The notes under the pieces were generated by a model that ran no database searches, had not been told where the DNA came from, and worked only from the letters and a program-made list of their open reading frames with translations. The translations under genes and the position numbers were made by a program. Source: an uncultured Prevotella sp. (GTDB lineage Bacteria; Bacteroidota; Bacteroidia; Bacteroidales; Bacteroidaceae). From it: DNA of 8,441 nt. Where the stretch lies: positions 1 through 8,441 of the forward strand of contig CAKQFF010000078.1 in assembly GCA_934230685.1 (NCBI GenBank), written 5' to 3'. Shown piece after piece: positions 6,758-8,441 of the stretch (the first letter of the stretch is position 1; each line of letters begins with the position of its first letter).

Positions 6758-6766
6758 CAAAATATA
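6758..6766 (-). promoter_or_regulatory. Possible -7 promoter element for the two membrane-protein genes
   Basis: On the - strand this reads TATATTTTG, one base longer than the Bacteroidota consensus TAnnTTTG. It lies 17 bp upstream of the ATG at 6740, so transcription would begin roughly 10 nt before the start codon. No -33 TTTG is seen at a suitable distance. The region is AT-rich, so a chance match is possible. Confidence 0.3.
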
Positions 6767-6787
6767 TATGGATGTTATCAGACTAAA

Positions 6788-6866
6788 AGAACTAAGAACT
6801 AAAAATCATGACTTGCATTTTTTGCGTCTTTCAGCTGCAAAACCATAATTCTTAATTCTTAGTTCT
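6788..6866. repeat. Imperfect inverted repeat (23-bp arms) in the purD downstream gap
   Basis: The left arm 6788-6810 (AGAACTAAGAACTAA then AAATCATG) and the right arm 6844-6866 (CATAATTCTTAATTC then TTAGTTCT) pair at 20 of 23 positions. The 33-bp loop holds an inner TTGCA/TGCAA pair (6813-6817, 6836-6840). It is AT-rich with no adjacent T run, so it is a poor intrinsic terminator and looks more like a remnant of a small palindromic element. The rest of the gap (6867-7016) is AT-rich; I see no gene, RNA or clear terminator there. Confidence 0.6.
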
Positions 6867-7016
6867 ATTCCCTACGGTCGCTAAGGAGTTCTTGCAAACA
6901 AGCGGCAAAGCCAAGCGAAGCCATTAGTTTCTTTGTTTAATTTATAGCATTAGAAGCATTTGGCTTAACTCCTTTAACTTCTTATTTCCCAGAACTGTTA
7001 CTTAATATTGTTTTTC

Positions 7017-8285
7017 TTACAAGTCCTGACCGATGTCGCGACGGAAATACTTGCCCTCGAACTCAATCTTGCTTGCTTCGGCAAACGACTTTGCAAGAGC
7101 CTCAGCCTTGTCCTTGCCGTAAGAGCTGACGGCAATCACGCGTCCGCCATTTGTAACGACGTTGCCATCCTTCATGGCTGTGCCCGAATGGAACACAACA
7201 GAGCCTTCAACCTTGTCAAGACCGTCGATTACGAAGCCCTTCTTGTAAGCCTCGGGATAACCGCCACTCACGAGCATCACGCATACGGCAGCACGCGGGT
7301 CGAACTCTATCTCGCGCTTGTCGAGGTCGCCAGCTGCAACACCCTCGAAGAGGTCCACGATGTCGCTCTTCAGGCGGAGCATCACGCTCTCGGTCTCGGG
7401 ATCACCCATGCGGCAGTTGTACTCGATAACCATTGGCTCGCCCTCAACATTGATGAGTCCGAAGAAGATAAAGCCCTTGTAGTCGATGCCTTCCTCAGCC
7501 AAACCCTCAACAGTAGGACGGATGATGCGCTCGTCGACCTTCTTCATCCAAGCCTCGTCGGCAAAAGGAACTGGAGTTACGCTACCCATTCCGCCTGTGT
7601 TCAAGCCGGTATCGTGCTCGCCAATGCGCTTGTAGTCCTTAGCCTCGGGCAGAATCTTGTAGTTCTTGCCGTCGGTCAACACAAACACCGAGCACTCTAT
7701 GCCGCTAAGGAACTCCTCGATAACGACACGTGCGGAAGCGTTGCCAAACATACCGCCAAGCATGTCCTTGAGCTCCTTCTTTGCCTCCTCGAGAGTGGGG
7801 ACGATAAGCACGCCCTTGCCAGCGCACAATCCGTCGGCCTTGAGCACGTAAGGAGCCTTGAGAGTCTCAAGAAACTTGAGTCCCTCGTCGAGTGTTGTGC
7901 CGTCGAATGTCTCGTATTTTGCTGTAGGAATGTTGTGGCGCATCATGAAACGCTTGGCAAAATCCTTGCTACCCTCAAGCACGGCACCAGCCTTTGAAGG
8001 ACCGATGACGGGGATATTCTTTGTGCGCTCGTCGTCGCGGAAATCATCATACACACCCTTCACCAATGGGTCCTCAGGACCAACAACCACCATGTCGACA
8101 CCATTCTCAACGCAGAACTGCTTCAAAGTCTCGAAGTCGTCGGCCTTGATAGCCACATTCTCGCCTACCTCTGCCGTTCCGGCGTTACCGGGAGCTATGA
8201 AAAGTTTTTCACACTTGTCGCTCTGGGCGATCTTCCATGCCAAGGCGTGCTCTCTGCCGCCGCTTCCCAACAAAAGAACTTTCAT
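7017..8285 (-). CDS. purD: Phosphoribosylamine-glycine ligase (GARS)
   Basis: Cytosolic ATP-grasp enzyme that joins glycine to 5-phosphoribosylamine with ATP, giving glycinamide ribonucleotide in de novo purine synthesis. At 422 aa it is full length for the family. The N-domain begins [20 protein letters not shown] with the phosphate-binding GSGGREH (7-13), and APGNAGTAE (31-39) and [12 protein letters not shown] (66-77) follow. The ATP-grasp domain carries the [13 protein letters not shown] loop (147-159) and [12 protein letters not shown] (190-201). [20 protein letters not shown] lies at 212-231. The signature RMGDPETE (292-299) is the GARS hallmark with the metal-binding acid. The C-terminus GKYFRRDIG (411-419) is the usual ending. 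All expected motifs are present and uninterrupted, so the enzyme should be active. It stands alone here rather than in a pur cluster. The start codon is about 25 bp from the edge of the second repeat element, which lies in the same orientation as the gene. Confidence 0.97.
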   Translation of the reverse strand: MKVLLLGSGGREHALAWKIAQSDKCEKLFIAPGNAGTAEVGENVAIKADDFETLKQFCVENGVDMVVVGPEDPLVKGVYDDFRDDERTKNIPVIGPSKAGAVLEGSKDFAKRFMMRHNIPTAKYETFDGTTLDEGLKFLETLKAPYVLKADGLCAGKGVLIVPTLEEAKKELKDMLGGMFGNASARVVIEEFLSGIECSVFVLTDGKNYKILPEAKDYKRIGEHDTGLNTGGMGSVTPVPFADEAWMKKVDERIIRPTVEGLAEEGIDYKGFIFFGLINVEGEPMVIEYNCRMGDPETESVMLRLKSDIVDLFEGVAAGDLDKREIEFDPRAAVCVMLVSGGYPEAYKKGFVIDGLDKVEGSVVFHSGTAMKDGNVVTNGGRVIAVSSYGKDKAEALAKSFAEASKIEFEGKYFRRDIGQDL

Positions 8286-8310
8286 CTCTTATATTGTTTT
8301 TATGTTAAAC

Positions 8311-8441
8311 AGTAGCTCCACATCCACTCTTTTCCTCGCAGGGAGGGGAATAGAATGTGTTGCCGCTTGAGTTTTTTTGATATTAATTATAAAGCCTTAC
8401 GACCAATAGTCGCATACCACTCCCCTCCCTACGGGGGAGGG
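8311..8441 (-). repeat. Inverted-arm dispersed element, copy B, upstream of purD, cut by window end
   Basis: Read on the - strand, this matches copy A in order: an arm with CCCTCCCCCGTAGGGAGGGG (8441-8422), the core TGCGACTATTGGTCGTAA (8414-8397; 15 of 18 identical to copy A), ACTCAAG (8372-8366), then a diverged inverted arm that includes ATTCCCCTCCCTGCG (8351-8337). The 15-mer CGCAGGGAGGGGAAT at 8337-8351 is identical to 2030-2044. The outermost 15 or so bases of the far arm (expected GCCCTACC) lie outside the window. The element ends about 25 bp before the purD start codon. Confidence 0.75.

Noticed and set aside
6788..6866. Inverted repeat as the purD terminator
   Set aside because: The stem is AT-rich and imperfect, the loop is 33 bp, no T run follows on the - strand, and it lies about 150 bp past the stop codon.
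7008..7997. Open frame of 329 aa on the + strand opposite purD
   Set aside because: purD is complete with all its motifs; the antisense frame has no motif or promoter of its own.

Overview
The window looks like a chromosomal stretch of a Bacteroidales bacterium, most likely a Prevotellaceae member. The reasons are the Bacteroidota-type -7 promoter element (TAnnTTTG) before metA, the general lack of Shine-Dalgarno sequences, the gene families present, and moderately GC-rich genes separated by very AT-rich gaps. The genus call is an inference from sequence style only.

Layout. (1) 1-1025 (+): the 3' part of an SLC13-type permease with RCK_C regulatory domains, cut by the window edge. (2) 1087-2004 (+): metA, first committed step of methionine synthesis, with a specificity residue (Glu111) that points to acetyl-CoA rather than succinyl-CoA. 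(3) 2004-2169: an imperfect inverted-repeat element between metA and the next gene. (4) 2178-4175 (+): a long U32-family protein of the RlhA type with a C-terminal cysteine cluster, followed by five degenerate 18-bp tandem repeats (4159-4248). (5) 4262-5308 (+): a predicted lipoprotein with an SH3-like region, five membrane helices and a C-terminal zinc ribbon. (6) 5318-5374: a strong bidirectional terminator between convergent genes, built from the same arm sequence as the inverted-repeat element. (7) 5371-5823 and 5808-6740 (both -): a YqaA/DedA-type membrane protein and a polytopic membrane protein, overlapping by 16 bp and probably co-transcribed. (8) 6741-7016: an AT-rich gap with a second, unrelated inverted repeat. 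(9) 7017-8285 (-): purD, purine biosynthesis. (10) 8311-8441: a second copy of the first element, in opposite orientation and cut by the window end.

The genes do not form one pathway. They are housekeeping metabolism (metA, purD), probable RNA modification (U32) and membrane proteins of unknown role. I see no phage, transposase, CRISPR array, toxin-antitoxin pair, rRNA or tRNA. The most interesting signal is non-coding: a small dispersed element family present at three places in 8.4 kb. The two long copies share not only GC-rich arms but also an internal core, and both sit directly upstream of a gene start in the same orientation as that gene. The third copy is a collapsed version that serves as a terminator.
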